A stretch of 64,000 bases of DNA from Bacteroides congonensis (GCF_900130125.1 NZ_FQXY01000010.1:620001-684000); one strand, 5' to 3'; shown: positions 34,715-44,045, counted from the first letter of the stretch. Notes: generated by a model from the letters alone, not told the origin. Made by a program: numbers and translations.

Positions 34715-35656
34715 ATGATGAACTTATTAAACTACATACAGATTCTGTCTTTCCTGTTACCGTTTGCATTTTTAAGCTGTTCAAACGATACAATCAAGGA
34801 CATTCCCTACACTCCGCAGACCGAGATAGGCAAGAAATTATTGGCTAACAGCGAGACTGTCGCACGTGTATATACTGATACGAGCTTTGTCGTGGCATTG
34901 GGAGTAACGGAGACGGATATTCACTTTCAGAAAGCGGACAGCCGCTCCACCCATCTATTTATAATCGACATTGACTTGAATGTGCCGGGAGTATCGCTCG
35001 AAGTCGGTATGCCGTATGATGCCGATGTACGCAATAATTTCCAGCGTCAGACGCTTACGGAAATGGCTGATTACGCCGACCGTCCGTGGCATCGGGTGGC
35101 TGCGATGGTTAATGCCGACTTCTGGGATGTCAGTACAATGGACATCAGAGGGCCGATTCACCGCAACGGCGTAATTCTGAAAAACTCGTTTATCTATAAA
35201 GAGTCACTTCCCCAACAGGCTTTGAGCTTCATTGCATTGACGAAAGACAATAAGATGGTGATTGCGGACTCGGTGGAATATCGGGGTATGCAGTACAATC
35301 TCAAAGAAGTAACGGGAAGCGGAGTCATCGTATTGCGCGACGGGGAAATATCCGGTGGAACTTACAAAGGTATCGACCCACGTACGTGTGTCGGATATTC
35401 AAATGATGGTCATGTCTACTTTATGGTGGTAGACGGACGTGTGGAGTTCTACTCATACGGATTTACTTATCCCGAAATGGGTTCGATCATGAAAGCGTTG
35501 GGCTGTTCCTGGGCTGCAAACCTGGACGGCGGCGGATCTACCCAAATGCTTATCCGTCACCCGATAGCGGATACATTCCAGATACGGAACCGTCCTTCCG
35601 ACGGCCAAGAACGTCCTGTCGTAAATGCCTGGATGGTAACAGTCAATGAACCTTAA
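34715..35656 (+). CDS. Phosphodiester glycosidase (NAGPA-domain) lipoprotein
   Basis: 313 residues with lipobox FAFLSC. The catalytic domain (about 65-310) carries the NAGPA (PF09992-type) landmarks: HRVAAMVNADFWD, GSGVIVLRDGEISGG, DPRTCVGYSNDGHVYFMVVDGR, MGSIMKALGCSWAANLDGGGSTQM and the closing RPVVNAWMV. The mammalian relative is the 'uncovering enzyme' that removes GlcNAc from GlcNAc-1-P-6-mannose; bacterial members act on sugar-1-phosphodiesters. Position right after SusCD makes this the main enzyme of locus C and points to a phosphodiester-linked glycan as substrate. Next gene begins 13 bp downstream. Confidence 0.9.
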   Translation: MMNLLNYIQILSFLLPFAFLSCSNDTIKDIPYTPQTEIGKKLLANSETVARVYTDTSFVVALGVTETDIHFQKADSRSTHLFIIDIDLNVPGVSLEVGMPYDADVRNNFQRQTLTEMADYADRPWHRVAAMVNADFWDVSTMDIRGPIHRNGVILKNSFIYKESLPQQALSFIALTKDNKMVIADSVEYRGMQYNLKEVTGSGVIVLRDGEISGGTYKGIDPRTCVGYSNDGHVYFMVVDGRVEFYSYGFTYPEMGSIMKALGCSWAANLDGGGSTQMLIRHPIADTFQIRNRPSDGQERPVVNAWMVTVNEP

Positions 35657-35669
35657 AAAACAAAAGAGT

Positions 35670-37457
35670 ATGAAGAATTCAATATTGATTTTATCCATTT
35701 TATTCTGTTGCAACCTGTTATGCGGGTGTTCAGATTCTGACGAGACAGATTCCCGGCAATTTCCCCCGAAACTCATATCCATCATTCCGAAAGCCGGTTC
35801 GACAGGGGGTACTGCCATCATTTCAGGAGTTTATTTCTCTGAGACAGTTACAGATAATAAAGTCTTTATCAATGGTGTTCAAGCGGAAATATCCGATGCG
35901 ACTATCAATCGCTTAGTCATCACTCTTCCCGATAATCCCAACGGAGAATACACGGTCAAAGTGAGTGTCAAAGAACAAACCGTGGAAGGACTAAAAATCA
36001 CCTATGCCACGGCACCCGCTCCGCCTGAGTTGGCAGTACTGCAAGTAATGCCGTCATCAGCTTATGCAGGTGACGAAGTACTCCTTATCGGACAATGTTT
36101 CAGCAGTTCTGTTGATGAAAACGAAGTTACCATCAACGGAATGAAAGCAGAAGTAAAAGAGGTTATTTCTTCCAGTCAACTCCGTATCATCATTCCAGAC
36201 ACCCAGGAAGGGACCTACCCTATCCGGGTAAAAGTCGGGAATAAAGAGGCAAACAGCCCGTTGTTTACCTACCTGCACATCATTACACTGACAACGACTT
36301 CCCTGACACCTATCACCGGAAATCCCGGAGACGAAGTGGTGCTGACAGGTGAAGGATTCGGCAGTAAGCCAAGTGACGTGAAAGTTACGGTGAATGGAAA
36401 AGAGGCAGAGGTAAAAGAAGTAACTCCAGGCACACTAACTATTGTGATGCCGGAAAACGAACCAGGAAGATATCCAGTCGTGGTGACCACAGAAGAAAAA
36501 ACAGTAGACAATCTGAGTTTCACCTACTTAGACAAGACTACGTATACGGTAGCTACCGTAGCAGGAAGTGGAACTGCCGGTAGTGCCAACGGGACAGGAG
36601 CCGCCGCTTCTTTCAAATTCCCGGAAACTCTTTCTCTCGCTCCGGATGGCAGTATCTGGATTGTAGAGCGCAACAATGCTGTTCGCCGTATGGACAAAGA
36701 CTTTAATGTAACCACCGTAGCTTCGGGCGCATCATTCAAATCGTCCTATTCCGGTGCCTTCGACAAAAATGGAAATCTCTACGTAGCCAATAAGGATTTA
36801 AAGAATATTGTCAAGGTTACGGCGAATGGTACCACCACTGTCTTCACATGTCAAACGACATTCTCAGCTCCCATGGGTATTGCTTTTGATAATGACAACT
36901 GTCTTTATGTAGCCGACCGAGACGCGAAAAAGATATTCAAACTGACTATCGACGGAGAACTTCGTATGACTTATGACATGTCAGACGAGAAGCAGGGGCC
37001 GTGCGCCATTGCCGTAGACAAGAAAGGACGCGTACTTGCAGCCAACGGTGCCTCTTTCAAGTTGTTTATGTTTGAAACAGACGGAACGAAACGAACCATC
37101 TTTGGAAACGGAATAAAGCCTGTAGCTGAGACTTACTCAGATGGAGAGCCGGGTGATTTATCCAAAGCCACCATGGGAATTGTATTCGGCAGTCTGTCAT
37201 TCGATGATTCGGGAACACTCTATTTCGGTGACTGGAATTGCCACACCATCCGCTCTCTGACACCTGACGCTAACGGCGACTATTCGAAAGGAACATTAAA
37301 AACAATTGCAGGCCTACCACTCAAGCCAGGCAAAACGGACGGGGCAGGTCAGAATGCCACCTTTAAAAATCCGGCCGGTTTATTGGTCAACGGCAATATT
37401 ATTTATGTTGCGGATGAACAAAACAATTTGATTCGTTCCATAACTATTAATAAATAG
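35670..37457 (+). CDS. IPT/TIG-repeat and NHL beta-propeller lipoprotein
   Basis: 595 residues from the ATG at 35670, which directly precedes a proper lipoprotein signal (lipobox NLLCGC); a frame start at 35646 adds eight residues and overlaps the previous gene. Three IPT/TIG immunoglobulin-like domains (about 33-110, 118-200, 205-285; each with a GDEVxLxGxxF-type core such as AGDEVLLIGQCF and PGDEVVLTGEGF) precede an NHL-type propeller (about 295-595, blades like FPETLSLAPDGSIWIVERNN, MGIAFDNDNCLYVADRDAKK). IPT proteins at this place in Bacteroides loci usually act as surface glycan-binding proteins that feed SusC/SusD. No catalytic motif seen. Confidence 0.88.
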   Translation: MKNSILILSILFCCNLLCGCSDSDETDSRQFPPKLISIIPKAGSTGGTAIISGVYFSETVTDNKVFINGVQAEISDATINRLVITLPDNPNGEYTVKVSVKEQTVEGLKITYATAPAPPELAVLQVMPSSAYAGDEVLLIGQCFSSSVDENEVTINGMKAEVKEVISSSQLRIIIPDTQEGTYPIRVKVGNKEANSPLFTYLHIITLTTTSLTPITGNPGDEVVLTGEGFGSKPSDVKVTVNGKEAEVKEVTPGTLTIVMPENEPGRYPVVVTTEEKTVDNLSFTYLDKTTYTVATVAGSGTAGSANGTGAAASFKFPETLSLAPDGSIWIVERNNAVRRMDKDFNVTTVASGASFKSSYSGAFDKNGNLYVANKDLKNIVKVTANGTTTVFTCQTTFSAPMGIAFDNDNCLYVADRDAKKIFKLTIDGELRMTYDMSDEKQGPCAIAVDKKGRVLAANGASFKLFMFETDGTKRTIFGNGIKPVAETYSDGEPGDLSKATMGIVFGSLSFDDSGTLYFGDWNCHTIRSLTPDANGDYSKGTLKTIAGLPLKPGKTDGAGQNATFKNPAGLLVNGNIIYVADEQNNLIRSITINK

Positions 37458-37463
37458 AAGATT

Positions 37464-38723
37464 ATGAGAAAGATATACATACTACTGCTTTCCTGCCTGC
37501 TTTTATCCACCTTTGCAGCATGCAGTGACAACGACTACAAAGCATCGGTAACAGAGCTCAGATTAGTTCTCGTAAAGCCGACCAATGTCTACTCCGGCGA
37601 AATAGCTACGATATTAGGACGTAACTTCAGCCCTATGCCGGAAGAGAACGCTGTCTTCATCAATGACAGGCAAGCGACGGTAATAGAAGCCGCCAAAGAC
37701 GAACTGAAAATCATATTGCCCGAAATGGCTCCGGGAAAGTATTCTATCCGCGTCAAATCCCCTTCAGGCGAACTGACAGGACTTGAACTTAATTATCTCA
37801 AGACTCCCGACCAAGAATATATCGTCCAGACCATCGTAGGCCAAAAAGGCATCTTCGAGATGAAGGATGGCGTAGGAACCGAAGCAACGACCAAACTACC
37901 CACCGGAATCGCCTTTGCTCCCGACGGCAGCCTTTGGTTTACAGAACGCGGGTATAACTGGATACGCCGGATTTCACCAGATTTCCTGGTCACTTCGCTT
38001 CTTGATGTGGCTGTAGACAGTAAAAGTGCCATCTGGCAAGGCGGATTTGACTCAAAAGGGGATTATTATTTTATTGATAAAGGAAAAGGAATGTTGCGGA
38101 AAGTTGAAGCCGGCAGCATGACCGTTTCAACTGTTGCAACCGATATGAAGAGTCCGATGAACGTAGCATTTGATGATGAAGACAACATATATGTATCGGC
38201 GCGTGACAACAAAGCGATTTATAAATTTACCCCTTCGGGTACGAAAACGACTTTCGCAACTCTCAATGCTTCTCCCAACTACATTGTATTCGACAAAAAC
38301 AAGAATATGATTGTCGGCACTTCCAGTAGCTATGTCCTGATTCAGATTAGTCCGGATGGCACACAGAAAACAATTGCGGGAGACGGTGTGAAAGGTCAGG
38401 AGTATTATGACGGGGAACCCGGGAATCCGCTTAGTGCCAAAGTAGGTGCGACATTCGGTATCGCTGCCGGCTCGGACGGATGCTTGTATATCTCTGATAA
38501 CACGTATCATTGTATACGCAAGTTAACTCCCGACGCAAACGGTGACTACTCGAAAGGAACATTAGAAACAATCGCAGGCTCCGGGAAAGCCGGTTTCGCT
38601 GATGGAAAAGGATTAAAAGCCACTTTCAACCAACCGTATGAAATCATCATTACGGAAGACTGCAAGACAATGTATGTGGCAGGTGCCGTTAACTATCTGA
38701 TTCGACGCATTACTGTCAAATAA
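37464..38723 (+). CDS. IPT/TIG and NHL beta-propeller lipoprotein, shorter paralogue
   Basis: 419 residues; lipobox STFAAC. One IPT/TIG domain (about 30-110, YSGEIATILGRNFSP) then an NHL propeller (about 115-419: LPTGIAFAPDGSLWFTERGYN, MNVAFDDEDNIYVSARDNKA, AAGSDGCLYISDNTYHCIRKL). The last blades are almost the same as in the gene before it (LTPDANGDYSKGTL occurs in both), showing duplication with loss or gain of two IPT modules. Last gene of locus C, followed by a strong terminator. Confidence 0.88.
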   Translation: MRKIYILLLSCLLLSTFAACSDNDYKASVTELRLVLVKPTNVYSGEIATILGRNFSPMPEENAVFINDRQATVIEAAKDELKIILPEMAPGKYSIRVKSPSGELTGLELNYLKTPDQEYIVQTIVGQKGIFEMKDGVGTEATTKLPTGIAFAPDGSLWFTERGYNWIRRISPDFLVTSLLDVAVDSKSAIWQGGFDSKGDYYFIDKGKGMLRKVEAGSMTVSTVATDMKSPMNVAFDDEDNIYVSARDNKAIYKFTPSGTKTTFATLNASPNYIVFDKNKNMIVGTSSSYVLIQISPDGTQKTIAGDGVKGQEYYDGEPGNPLSAKVGATFGIAAGSDGCLYISDNTYHCIRKLTPDANGDYSKGTLETIAGSGKAGFADGKGLKATFNQPYEIIITEDCKTMYVAGAVNYLIRRITVK

Positions 38724-38745
38724 TCAAATGTTCCTTGATAGGACA

Positions 38746-38782
38746 AAAGGTCAACTCGCCCTCATGAGTTGACCTTTCTTTT
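38746..38782 (+). terminator. Intrinsic terminator of locus C
   Basis: Perfect 12-bp stem AAAGGTCAACTC (38746-38757) / GAGTTGACCTTT (38766-38777) with an 8-base loop, followed by CTTTTATT. The SGNH gene converges from the other side, so it may serve both. Confidence 0.88.
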
Positions 38783-38809
38783 ATTCTCTATCCTTTTTAT
38801 TCACTCCTG

Positions 38810-39907
38810 CTATTCATCCTTGAACTTAATCTTCAGAATCTTGCCAATAGCCGGTTTATACTTCTTCAGCATCCGGTCGAACCCCAAATCATTGGGATGA
38901 GTTCCGTCGATGGTTCCCTCGTGATCTGTTCCCAAGAAACGGTCTTCTTTAATGAAATACAGGTTCTTTACACCTTTTTTACACAGTACTTCTACTTGCT
39001 CGGCAATAGCCTCATTCTGTTGCTTCACGTTCTCACGAGCTTTCTGATTAAAGTTTCCCGTTTCGCGTATCAATGTCTGTATGATAATAATAGGTGTATC
39101 CGGATGTTTTTCCCGCAAGGTCATTACAAAGTCTACAGCCCGTTCGGTAATCTCTTTCGGTGAAGGATTGGGAATACAATCCAAAATAAAAGCATCTGCG
39201 TCAATATTCGCCAACATTTCAGCAACTTCTTTCTCCATCTTTCCGTTACCGCTCAATCCTAAATTGATGAAATTATACCCGCTACTACGGGACAATCGTG
39301 CCGGATAAGCCATACCGGGACGACTGGCAGACGCTCCCTGCAAAATGCTCGACCCGTACACTACAATTTTTTCTTTGAAAGGGTTCTGCCCTTTACGTAT
39401 ATACGAATCAGCGGGCACTCCTATTTCAAGACTCTTCAGTTCATCGTACAAAGGCAGGTACAACAAGCATTCTTTCTCCCCAGTACCCATATTATCGACA
39501 AGCACTCTTTCTGTAGTCACGCCACCCGGCATTCCTACTCCGGCAAACTGCCATTTTCCGTCCCGCTTGATGTACAAGTCCAGGCCTTTCTGAGCAATAC
39601 GTGTCAGATTGGGTAACTGTGGGTTATCCGGAACTGTCCATTTGGCTTTTATCACCGGGCTGTTCGTAGTAAAAGAGATTGCCAGTCCGGCGGAATTTGT
39701 GAAAAGCTTCTTCACTTTGGGCGGCATTGAGTGATACTTCGCGGTGTCTACCCGATGGAAATATTCACCTTCTGACGTTGCCTTACCTACCAGCAGAAGT
39801 TCTTGAGCCGACGTATAGGTAAAATTGTTTTTCTGTTGTCCGGTCATGGCAAGGGGAAGCATCAACAAACCCAAGCAAATCCGGACTTTTCGTGTTAAGT
39901 TTTTCAT
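38810..39907 (-). CDS. Secreted SGNH/GDSL-family hydrolase (two-domain)
   Basis: 365 residues from the ATG at 39907 (the frame upstream reaches only a TTG). Signal peptide ends AMTGQ. An N-terminal beta-sandwich (about 25-170, VGKATSEGEYFHRVD, GLAISFTTNSPVIKAKW) precedes the SGNH domain (about 175-360): block I YGSSILQGASASRPGMAYP with the nucleophile Ser, block II GLSGNGKMEKEV, block III DCIPNPS, and block V DGTHPNDLGF with the catalytic Asp and His. These enzymes are usually carbohydrate deacetylases or related esterases. Placed 12 bp after the AAA/nuclease gene's stop on the same strand, but no functional link is evident. Confidence 0.9.
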   Translation of the reverse strand: MKNLTRKVRICLGLLMLPLAMTGQQKNNFTYTSAQELLLVGKATSEGEYFHRVDTAKYHSMPPKVKKLFTNSAGLAISFTTNSPVIKAKWTVPDNPQLPNLTRIAQKGLDLYIKRDGKWQFAGVGMPGGVTTERVLVDNMGTGEKECLLYLPLYDELKSLEIGVPADSYIRKGQNPFKEKIVVYGSSILQGASASRPGMAYPARLSRSSGYNFINLGLSGNGKMEKEVAEMLANIDADAFILDCIPNPSPKEITERAVDFVMTLREKHPDTPIIIIQTLIRETGNFNQKARENVKQQNEAIAEQVEVLCKKGVKNLYFIKEDRFLGTDHEGTIDGTHPNDLGFDRMLKKYKPAIGKILKIKFKDE

Positions 39908-39919
39908 AGCTAACAATAA

Positions 39920-41491
39920 TTATCTGTTTTCTTTCGTCACCAACCAACGTTCTACATTTCTTTTCTCCGCACTAAACTCTACACCTATCTTTATCACCTT
40001 TCTTCCTTCTACTGCATAAGGAAGAGCATACCCTTTTTCTTCCATCTGCCGCATAGCCTGTTCAACGGTTCCATTGAGTTTGAATTCAAAAATATAGATA
40101 AACTTAGGAGTCCGAACCACAGCATCCGCCCGTCCTCGAGAGCTGTGCACTTCCGCTTGCGTGAATTGTCCCATCAGTTTGAATATCAAATAAATGACTA
40201 CTTGATAATGACGTTCGGTCCGGTCATTCAATTCATAAGGGAAATCAGCAAAAAAAGCCTCAAAACGACGCATGAAAGCATCGGCATCACCCTCTTCGAG
40301 TTCACTGATGAAGTTGCCGATATAAAAGTTTCGTTCATCATCAGTCACGGATGTATAAAATGGGACTAAGAAATTGAGAAATCCATAACGTACTTCATCG
40401 TTAGGAAAACCAAGACAATACATTTTAAATCTTTTGTCATAATCCTTAATTGTCAAATAACCGCTCTGATATATCAAAGGAATCGGGTTTTTCTTATCTG
40501 CGCGATATTCGGTGAAAGCAGAAGCAGCAGCCTCTACCCCGTCCATTAATAAACGCAGGTCATAATCGCTCTCCTTCAGCAACTCGACAAGGAAAGTGGG
40601 AGTACCGGTTTGGAACCAATAGTTGCCAAACTCTTTATTGAAAAATGCGTTGAGAACGCTAAAGGGATTGAATACTCCTTCACCATTGTGGTGAAAATGA
40701 TAACCGTCATATTGCTGAGCCATCATATCCACGATTTCTTCCGTCCCCATACCATTCGCCCGTGCTAATGCTGCAATTTCCGGTTCGAAGTTAGCGAGAA
40801 GTTCCTCACGGGTAATGCCGCAAAGAGTAGAAAAATCATAATTCATACTTATATCATTCAGCTGGTTCAAGTCGCTGAACACGCTGACCTGAGAAAACTT
40901 GGTGACGCCCGTCAGAAATACAAAGCGAAGATAGCGGTCTGCACTTTTCAACACGCCATAGAATGCTTTCAAGGTGGCACGATAAGAGTCGAGAAGCGGC
41001 TCATTCTGAATAGCCTGCAACAAGGGTTTATCATATTCGTCCACCAGCACTACCGCCCCTTTCCCGGCTTGCTCGGAAGCACGACGAATAACACCCATAA
41101 AACGGGAAGACAAAGTTGTTTCATCATCTCCCACCCCATAGACAGCCTCCCATTGCGTCAGTTGGTTGCTCAAAACTGCATCCAGCCTTTCCGGCGAATC
41201 ATATTTCTCCGCATTCAAATCGAGATGTAACACTGGATATTCTTCCCATTTCTGCTCTAATTGTTCCACGGCAAGACCCGTAAAGAGTTCACGCTGTCCT
41301 TTAAAGTATGCCTCAAACGTGGAGATTAACAAACTCTTGCCAAATCGGCGGGGCCGGCTTAAAAAGAATGGTTTGCCGATATTCGCTATCGTCCACATCA
41401 ATGCCGTTTTATCCACATATAAGTATCCGTCAGTACGAATATCTTCAAAAGTCTGAATCCCGATAGGGAGTTTTCTGCCCATCATCCACAT
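39920..41491 (-). CDS. AAA-ATPase-like protein with PD-(D/E)XK nuclease-superfamily C-terminus
   Basis: 523 residues. The N-terminal AAA-like domain (about 7-200) starts LPIGIQTFEDIRTDGYLYVDKT, with a modified P-loop region FLSRPRRFGKSLLISTFEAYF and a Walker B-like VVLVDEYDKPLLQ. The C-terminal part (about 400-520) ends in the PD-(D/E)XK pattern RGRADAVVRTPKFIYIFEFKLNG. This pair (AAA-ATPase-like / PDDEXK_9) forms a large multicopy family in Bacteroidetes with no proven role. No restriction or toxin partner lies beside it. Has its own promoter at 41534-41541. Confidence 0.9.
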   Translation of the reverse strand: MWMMGRKLPIGIQTFEDIRTDGYLYVDKTALMWTIANIGKPFFLSRPRRFGKSLLISTFEAYFKGQRELFTGLAVEQLEQKWEEYPVLHLDLNAEKYDSPERLDAVLSNQLTQWEAVYGVGDDETTLSSRFMGVIRRASEQAGKGAVVLVDEYDKPLLQAIQNEPLLDSYRATLKAFYGVLKSADRYLRFVFLTGVTKFSQVSVFSDLNQLNDISMNYDFSTLCGITREELLANFEPEIAALARANGMGTEEIVDMMAQQYDGYHFHHNGEGVFNPFSVLNAFFNKEFGNYWFQTGTPTFLVELLKESDYDLRLLMDGVEAAASAFTEYRADKKNPIPLIYQSGYLTIKDYDKRFKMYCLGFPNDEVRYGFLNFLVPFYTSVTDDERNFYIGNFISELEEGDADAFMRRFEAFFADFPYELNDRTERHYQVVIYLIFKLMGQFTQAEVHSSRGRADAVVRTPKFIYIFEFKLNGTVEQAMRQMEEKGYALPYAVEGRKVIKIGVEFSAEKRNVERWLVTKENR

Positions 41492-41533
41492 ATTATTTCT
41501 GCTATTAGATTGTTATCAAATACATATATGATA

Positions 41534-41541
41534 CAAAAATA
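41534..41541 (-). promoter_or_regulatory. -7 element of the AAA/PD-(D/E)XK gene
   Basis: Minus-strand TATTTTTG, 43 bp upstream of the start at 41491. Confidence 0.5.
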
Positions 41542-41576
41542 CGAATTCCGGCAATGATAGCAAATCGGACGGTCAA

Positions 41577-42797
41577 TTATTTGTATATCAACGTAGACAA
41601 ATACTCTTCTGCAAACATTTCATTGGCAACTTCCAGCAATTGTTCTGCTGTCAGTGCCTCTATGCGCTTGAAAACAAGTTCGGATGATTCGTACTTGTGA
41701 TAGTGCAGATAGGATTTTGCCATTCCCAATGCATTATTTTCAAAATTATCGGATGCCACCCCTATTTGTCCGATAAGCTGCTTCTTGGCTGCCGCCAATT
41801 GTGAAGAGGTCATCTTCGTGTCGCGCATTCGCTTCAACTCTTTATAGGTCAGCCTCAGGCAAGTGTCCATATCTTCAACATCGGTTCCGAAGTAAATGCA
41901 AAAAGCTCCTGTATCGGTATAAGAAGTCAGGTTGGATTCAACATTATAAACCAGTCCCCTACGCTCACGGAGAGATACATTCAGTTTGCTGTTCATGCCG
42001 GGGCCGCCGAGCACGTTATTCAGCAGATAGAGGGCAGTACGTTTATCATCATAGGCGTTGTAGCCACGGCTGCCGATCATTACGTGTGCCTGATGCGTAT
42101 CTTTGGCAATCGTCAAATGCTCGGGGACGTAAAGTGGAGGGGGTACACGGTGATTGTTCACTTCCACGGCGGGAATATCCGACAGGTATTTCTCCGCCAG
42201 ACGGATTATTTTCTTGAAGTCGTATTGTCCCTGAACGAAGAAGACCATATTCCCCGGCTGATAGTAACGGCGGGTAAATGAAAGAACATCTTCGGTGCGG
42301 AAGCTCCGTAGCAGTTCCGGTTTGCCCAGGATATTTCTTCCCAACGGATGATTGCGGAAAATCATGTCTTCAAAATCATCGAATATCAATTCCGAAGGAG
42401 TATCCTCGTATGATTGGATTTCGTCAATAATGACTTCCGTTTCTTTTTCTATCTCGTGTTGAGGAAAGGTAGAATGGAATACAATATCCCCCAACAGTTC
42501 GAGTGCACGCTCCAAATGTTCAGTCAGGAAGGCGGAATAGACTACTGTTTCTTCTTTATTGGTGTAGGCATTCAGGTCACCGCCCACATTCTCCATCCGG
42601 TTGAGGATATGCCAGGCCTTTCGCTTCTCCGTTCCTTTAAAGATGAGATGTTCCACAAAATGAGCCATTCCCTGTTCGTTCTCAGCCTCATCGCGCGTTC
42701 CAGCATCAATGGCGAAACCACAATAAGCTACTTTTGAGAGAGTCGGTTCATGGATAATACGCAGGCCGTTGGGGAGTGTATATACGTTAGATTGCAT
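41577..42797 (-). CDS. M16-family zinc peptidase (single-lobe, processing-peptidase-like)
   Basis: 406 residues, one half of an insulinase-type clamshell. The inverted zinc motif HXXEH is in GMAHFVEHLIFKGTEKR (about residues 46-50) with the distal Glu in EKETEVIIDEIQSYEDTP. The C-terminal non-catalytic domain (about 200-400) has the RERRGLVYNVESNLTSYTD motif for substrate strand binding. No signal peptide, so cytoplasmic, and probably works as a homodimer like other bacterial processing-peptidase relatives. Divergent from the LOG gene. Confidence 0.92.
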   Translation of the reverse strand: MQSNVYTLPNGLRIIHEPTLSKVAYCGFAIDAGTRDEAENEQGMAHFVEHLIFKGTEKRKAWHILNRMENVGGDLNAYTNKEETVVYSAFLTEHLERALELLGDIVFHSTFPQHEIEKETEVIIDEIQSYEDTPSELIFDDFEDMIFRNHPLGRNILGKPELLRSFRTEDVLSFTRRYYQPGNMVFFVQGQYDFKKIIRLAEKYLSDIPAVEVNNHRVPPPLYVPEHLTIAKDTHQAHVMIGSRGYNAYDDKRTALYLLNNVLGGPGMNSKLNVSLRERRGLVYNVESNLTSYTDTGAFCIYFGTDVEDMDTCLRLTYKELKRMRDTKMTSSQLAAAKKQLIGQIGVASDNFENNALGMAKSYLHYHKYESSELVFKRIEALTAEQLLEVANEMFAEEYLSTLIYK

Positions 42798-42827
42798 TGT
42801 TTTCTAGTTCCTTATTGAATTATGGTA

Positions 42828-42835
42828 CAAAAATA
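42828..42835 (-). promoter_or_regulatory. -7 element of the M16 peptidase gene
   Basis: Minus-strand TATTTTTG, 31 bp upstream of the start at 42797. Confidence 0.5.
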
Positions 42836-42901
42836 CAATAAAACTTATTGCGGTTTATAGAAAATTGCAGATATTTGTGGACTATAACAGTTACAACGTA
42901 T

Positions 42902-43435
42902 ATGGAAAAGATAGGAATATTCTGTTCTGCCTCAGAAAACATTGACAAAATGTACTTCGAAAGCGCCCGCCGAATCGGCGAATGGATGGGGAAAACAGGT
43001 AAAACGTTGATTTACGGAGGAGCCAACCTCGGACTTATGGAATGCGTAGCCCGTGCCGTGAAAGAGAACGGCGGGAAAGTCATCGGGGTAGTCCCTTCCA
43101 AACTGGAAGAGAAAGGCAGTGTAAGCAACTGCCTGGACGAAGTGATTCGCACCCATAATCTAAGTGACCGGAAAGATGTGATAACCGAGAAATCGGATAT
43201 ACTGGTGGCATTGCCGGGTGGCGTGGGCACATTGGATGAAATATTTCATGTGATAGCCGCCGCTTCCATCGGATACCATCATAAAAAGGTGGTCTTTTAC
43301 AATGAATACGGTTTCTACGATGAACTGTTGAAAGCATTCAAAACATTAGAAGACAAAGGGTTTGCCCGGCAGCCTTTCTCCACCTATTACGAAGTAACAA
43401 ACACTCTGGAAGAATTGAAAGAAAAAATAAACTGA
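42902..43435 (+). CDS. LOG-family nucleoside 5'-monophosphate phosphoribohydrolase
   Basis: 177 residues from the ATG at 42902; the frame upstream only reaches a TTG at 42848. Family motifs: IGIFCSAS near the start, LIYGGANLGLMECVARA, and the signature LPGGVGTLDEIF (PGGxGTxxE) that binds nucleotide phosphate and ribose. LOG enzymes hydrolyse purine nucleoside monophosphates to base plus ribose 5-phosphate; many bacterial members were once called lysine decarboxylases in error. It is followed 4 bp later by a phosphosugar isomerase and then a sugar kinase, so released phosphosugar may be handled by its neighbours (inference). Confidence 0.92.
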   Translation: MEKIGIFCSASENIDKMYFESARRIGEWMGKTGKTLIYGGANLGLMECVARAVKENGGKVIGVVPSKLEEKGSVSNCLDEVIRTHNLSDRKDVITEKSDILVALPGGVGTLDEIFHVIAAASIGYHHKKVVFYNEYGFYDELLKAFKTLEDKGFARQPFSTYYEVTNTLEELKEKIN

Positions 43436-43439
43436 TTAT

Positions 43440-44045
43440 ATGATAGACTCCATCAAACAACTTTTGCAACAGGAAGCACAAGCCGTGCTCAACATCCCTG
43501 TAACAGACGCTTATGAGAAAGCCGTACAACTGATTGTAGAACAAGTACATCTGAAAAAGGGGAAATTAGTAACTTCCGGCATGGGAAAAGCCGGACAAAT
43601 TGCAATGAACATTGCTACTACTTTCTGTTCTACCGGTATCCCATCCGTTTTTCTGCATCCCAGTGAGGCACAACACGGTGACTTGGGTATCTTACAGAAG
43701 AACGATTTACTCTTGCTCATCTCCAACTCCGGCAAAACGCGCGAAATCGTAGAATTAACACGCCTTGCCCATAATCTGGACCCGGACTTGAAGTTTATCG
43801 TTATTACCGGAAACCCCGACAGCCCGCTGGCACACGAATCGGATGTCTGCCTGAGTACCGGCAAGCCGGCTGAGGTCTGCGTTTTAGGAATGACGCCTAC
43901 TACCTCAACCACCGCCATGACCGTTATCGGTGATATATTAGTAGTGCAGACAATGAAGGAAACCCAATTCACCATAGAGGAATATTCAAAACGTCATCAC
44001 GGCGGTTATCTGGGAGAAAAATCAAGATCGCTATGCGAAAAGTAA
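43440..44045 (+). CDS. SIS-domain phosphosugar isomerase (KpsF/GutQ-like, no CBS domains)
   Basis: 201 residues forming one SIS domain: GKLVTSGMGKAGQIAMNIATTF, HPSEAQHGDLGILQKNDLLLLISNSGKTREIVEL, FIVITGNPDSPLAHESDVCL, then MTPTTSTTAMTVIGD, all typical of KpsF/GutQ arabinose-5-phosphate isomerases. Those proteins normally carry two CBS domains after the SIS domain (about 320 residues in all); here the protein stops at the end of the SIS domain. Could act on ketohexose or pentose phosphates. Its 3' end overlaps the PfkB gene by 13 bp, implying translational coupling. Confidence 0.9.
   Translation: MIDSIKQLLQQEAQAVLNIPVTDAYEKAVQLIVEQVHLKKGKLVTSGMGKAGQIAMNIATTFCSTGIPSVFLHPSEAQHGDLGILQKNDLLLLISNSGKTREIVELTRLAHNLDPDLKFIVITGNPDSPLAHESDVCLSTGKPAEVCVLGMTPTTSTTAMTVIGDILVVQTMKETQFTIEEYSKRHHGGYLGEKSRSLCEK

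Noticed and set aside
41200-41491. Classic P-loop NTPase or restriction-system ATPase reading of the AAA protein
   Set aside because: No restriction, methylase or defence genes lie next to it, and the family is a common multicopy Bacteroidetes protein, so a defence-system call would be unsupported.
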